Of a DNA stretch of 64,000 bases, positions 61,301 through 64,000 are shown piece after piece. A model generated the notes under the pieces. That model did not search any database and was not told the origin of the DNA. It saw only the letters and a program-made list of their open reading frames with translations. Numbering within the stretch: the first letter of the stretch is position 1; each line of letters begins with the position of its first letter. The position numbers were made by a program, and so were the translations under genes. Source of the stretch: Hippophae tibetana (lineage: Eukaryota > Streptophyta > Magnoliopsida > Rosales > Elaeagnaceae); the NCBI GenBank assembly GCA_037013495.1, contig CM072801.1:109747816-109811815 (forward strand). Direction: 5' to 3'.

Positions 61301-64000
61301 GGAGGTTTTCTCCTCTCTTAAGTCACAATTTCCAAAAAGGGAAAGAAATTGTGTCCTTAAAGTCTTGTCTTTTATTTCAATTTTGTTGACATTGTTTTCC
61401 ACTTTGGATTTCATATCTTATTTTTCTTTAAAATCTTGTCATCTTTTACTTTTCTTTGTTTTATGTGTTCCACCTTTCTTTCTTCTTGAGAAAAACAAGA
61501 GAGCTAATACAGTTCACAAAGTAAAAACAAAAAGAAGGTATTAATTGTGGTTGTAACTAAAAACTGTTATAACTTTTATTTTGTGCATCGAAATGAGTAC
61601 AATAACATATCAAATCAGAAGCTCCTTCCGATGCCTAAAAACGCACCGTAGCAATAGTATATTTCCCCACTTTTGTGAACCCAAATTTCATGGTTCATAC
61701 TACATAATGATGTCTTAAACTTTGGTCGCACCTTATTTCGTTGTAATCTCTTCTTGCTCTTTAGTATTTCAATTTGTTCATCTTCGCCATATTCTTAGTA
61801 ATTCAATCTTTCTTAATCCATTGAGTTCCAGCGTTCTTAGGTTGTCCGCAAAAGGGATTCGCATCGTTTGGGATCATAACCTTGGTTGCTGAAAATGGTG
61901 TATCTACCTTCACATATCTATTTTTAGAATCTTAGGTTTAAAAAATTTTGTGCTTTGGAGGTTTTCTCTTCTCTTAAGTCACAATTTCCAAAAAGAGAAA
62001 GAAATTGTGTCCTTAAAGTCTTGTCTTTTATTTCAATTTTGTTGACATTGTTTTCCACTTTGGATTTCATATCTTATTTTTCTTTAAAATCTTGTGATCT
62101 TTTACTTTTCTTTGTTTTATAGGTTCCACCTTTCTTTCTTCTTGAGATAAATAAGAGACCTAATACAGTTCACAGTGTAAAAACAAAAAGAAGGTATTAA
62201 TTGTGGTTGTAACTAAAAACTGTTATAACTTTTATTTTGTGCATCGAAATGAGTACTATAACATATCAAATCAGAAGCTCCTTCCGATGCCTAAAAACGC
62301 ACCGTAGCAATAGTATATTTCCCCACTTTTGTCAACCCAAATTTCATGGTTCATACTACATAATGATGTCTTAAACTTTGGTCGCACCTTATTTCGTTGT
62401 AATCTCTTCTTGCTCTTTAGTATTTCAATTTGTTCATCTTCGCCATTTTCTTAGTAATTCAATCTTTCTTATTCCATTGAGTTCCAGCGTTCTTAGGTTG
62501 TCCGCAAAAGGGATTCGCATCATTTGGGATCATAACCTTGGTTGCTGAAAATGGTGTATCTACCTTCACATATCTATTTTTAGAATCTTAGGTTTAAAAA
62601 ATTTTGTGCTTTGGAGGTTTTCTCCTCTCTTAAGTCACAATTTCCAAAAAGAGAAAGAAATTGTGTCCTTAAAGTCTTGTCTTTTATTTCAATTTAGTTG
62701 ACATTGTTTTCCACTTTGGATTTCATATCTTATTTTTCTTTAAAATCTTGTGATCTTTTACTTTTCTTTGTTTTATAGGTTCCACCTTTCTTTCTTCTTG
62801 AGAAAAATAAGAGAGCTAATACAGTTCACAGTGTAAAAACAAAAAGAAGGTATTAATTGTGGTTGTAACTAAAAACTGTTATAACTTTTATTTTGTGCAT
62901 CGAAATGAGTACTACAACATATCAAATCATAAGCTCCTTCCGATGCCTAAAAACGCACCATAGCAATAGTATATTTCCCCACTTTTGTCAACCCAAATTT
63001 CATGGTTCATACTACATAATGATGTCTTAAACTTTGGTCGCACCTTATTTCGTTGTAATCTCTTCTTGCTCTTTAGTATTTCAATTTGTTCATCTTCGCC
63101 ATATTCTTAGTAATTCAATCTTTCTTATTCCATTGAGTTCCAGCGTTCTAAGGTTGTCCGCAAAAGGGATTCGCATCATTTGGGATCATAACCTTGGTTG
63201 CTCAAAATGGTGTATCTACCTTCACATATCTATTTTTAGAATCTTAGGTTTAAAAAATTTTGTGCTTTGGTGGTTTTCTCCTCTCTTAAGTCACAATTTC
63301 CAAAAAGAGAAAGAAATTGTGTCCTTAAAGTCCTGTCTTTTATTTCAATATTGTTGACATTGTTTTGCACTTTGGATTTCATATCTTATTTTTCTTTAAA
63401 ATCTTGTGATCTTTTACTTTTCTTTGTTTTATAGGTTCCACCTTTCTTTCTTCTTGAGAAAAACAAGAGAGCTAATACAGTTCACAGTGTAAAAACAAAA
63501 AGAAGGTATTAATTGTGGTTGTAACTAAAAACTGTTATAACTTTTATTTTGTGCATCGAAATGAGTACTATAACATATCAAATCTGAAGCTCGTTCCGAA
63601 GCCTAAAAACGCACCGTAGCTGTAGTATATTTCCCCACTTTTGTCAACCCAAATTTCAAGGTTCATACTACATAATGATGTCTTAAACTTTGGTCGCACC
63701 TTATTTAATTGTAATCACTTCTTGCTCTTTAGGATTTCAATTTGTTCATCTTAGTCATATTCTTAGTAATTCAATCTTTCTTACTCCATTGAGTTCCAGC
63801 GTTCTTAGGTTGTCCGCAAAAGGGATTCGCATCTTTTGGGATCATAACCTTGGTTGCTGAAAATGGTGTATCTACCTTCACATATCTATTTTTAGAATCT
63901 TAGGTTTAAAAAATTTTGTGCTTTGGAGGTTTTCTCCTCTCTTAAGTCACAATTTCCAAAAAGAGAAAGAAATTGTGTCCTTAAAGTCTTGTCTTTTATT
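58382..64000. repeat. X-anchored unit 5 (m90 to window end), long-distance copy of unit 2
   Basis: X (58382), Y (59038) and the next five monomers repeat 45267-49858 in order at a constant distance of 13,115 bp. Shared private markers include gtgtatcgaaatg, cattgttcat, taatttaatc, gcatcaaaatg and cgccattttcttag. The match is not perfect: the X copy reads gcatcatttggg here but gtatcgtttggg in unit 2, and 60262 has gtccatcg for gtgcatcg. After about 62.9 kb the order departs from unit 2 (m97 is unlike m77). The unit runs off the window without another X. Confidence 0.82.
63630..64000. repeat. Partial monomer m98 at the right edge
   Basis: The last 371 bp are the first part of another monomer (caaggttc, taattgtaatcac, gcatcttttggg, gaatcttagg) cut by the window end after the inverted repeat. 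The array therefore continues beyond this edge. Confidence 0.95.

Larger units (their letters stand above)
1..64000. repeat. 656-bp satellite DNA array, head-to-tail, 97 complete monomers plus a partial one
   Basis: The same roughly 656-bp sequence recurs without interruption from the first to the last base, always in the same orientation. Using tttcccc as phase point, monomers start at 1, 657, 1313, 1969 and so on; the last starts at 63630. Net drift over 97 periods is only -3 bp, explained by two 1-base insertions and five 1-base deletions. No unrelated sequence, inversion or mobile element interrupts it, and both window edges lie inside the array, so the true array is longer. Neighbouring monomers differ by scattered substitutions that recur in patterns, giving higher-order repeats. 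Such arrays are typical of eukaryotic centromeric, pericentromeric or subtelomeric heterochromatin; which of these applies cannot be read from the sequence. The family is not one I recognise by name. Confidence 0.98.

Noticed and set aside
225..63357. Scores of plus-strand open frames of 78-154 codons, in two overlapping frames, one predicted to be hydrophobic and basic at its end
   Set aside because: They repeat with the satellite period, change frame each monomer (656 is not a multiple of 3), overlap each other, have no consistent start context, and are broken by shared stops in right-hand monomers (ttttataggttcc, caatttagttg). Longer versions arise only from single changes such as TGA to TCA in ggttgctcaaaatgg or TAA to TCA in gtcttcaac. 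No known protein family is recognisable.
1..64000. CRISPR array
   Set aside because: The period is 656 bp with no short repeat-unique spacer alternation; the whole period is repeated.
1..64000. LTR retrotransposon or other mobile element as the source of the repeat
   Set aside because: I saw no terminal repeats, primer-binding site, polypurine tract next to a repeat end, or transposase or reverse transcriptase reading frame. An ancient origin from a transposon cannot be excluded.
1..64000. Telomere-type repeats
   Set aside because: Only isolated pieces such as ttttaggttt or tttaggattt occur, once per monomer; no tandem TTTAGGG or TTAGGG run.
1..64000. Ribosomal or tRNA gene cluster
   Set aside because: The monomer is too short and AT-rich for rDNA, and no A-box/B-box pair with a cloverleaf was found.
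1..64000. Bacterial or phage defence system
   Set aside because: There are no prokaryotic genes, operons or ribosome-binding patterns; the apparent ggagg before open frames is a fixed part of the satellite.

Overview
The whole 64 kb window is one uninterrupted head-to-tail satellite DNA array. It contains no convincing protein gene, RNA gene, transposon, CRISPR array or bacterial operon. The basic monomer is 656 bp and AT-rich (about one third G+C in the stretches counted by hand). Taking the conserved tttcccc as an arbitrary phase point, there are 97 complete monomers plus a 371-bp partial one (63630-64000), all in the same orientation. The spacing is exactly 656 bp except for two 657-bp monomers (starting 15745 and 43954) and five 655-bp monomers (starting 52483, 53794, 55761, 57072 and 57727). 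Below, mN means the Nth monomer from the left.

A long, homogeneous array of this kind points to a eukaryotic nuclear genome, in a centromeric, pericentromeric or subtelomeric block. A plant is my best guess from the monomer style and the absence of any animal satellite I know, but I do not recognise the family by name and the guess is weak.

The array has several layers of higher-order repeat (HOR). From left to right: an A-B-C trimer (about 1.97 kb) to 7.2 kb; a 2.6-kb tetramer at 8.5-13.8 kb; a trimer duplication at 17.1-21.0 kb; a pentamer (3.28 kb) at 21.0-27.6 kb; hexamer and heptamer correspondences at 26.9-38.0 kb; then a right part organised around a recurring marker monomer 'X' (38050, 45267, 51171, 54449, 58382). 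The X-to-X units are 11, 9, 5 and 6 monomers long. A roughly 4.6-kb tract (45.3-49.9 kb) recurs at 58.4-63.0 kb at a distance of 13,115 bp, about 20 monomers. Monomer subfamilies change gradually across the window, so the two ends are made of different variants.

The many 80-150-codon open frames are by-products of the homogenised repeat. They sit in two overlapping frames, change frame each period because 656 is not a multiple of 3, and are broken by shared stop codons on the right side. The biology here lies in array structure and evolution (unequal exchange, conversion, possible centromere or heterochromatin role), not in encoded products.
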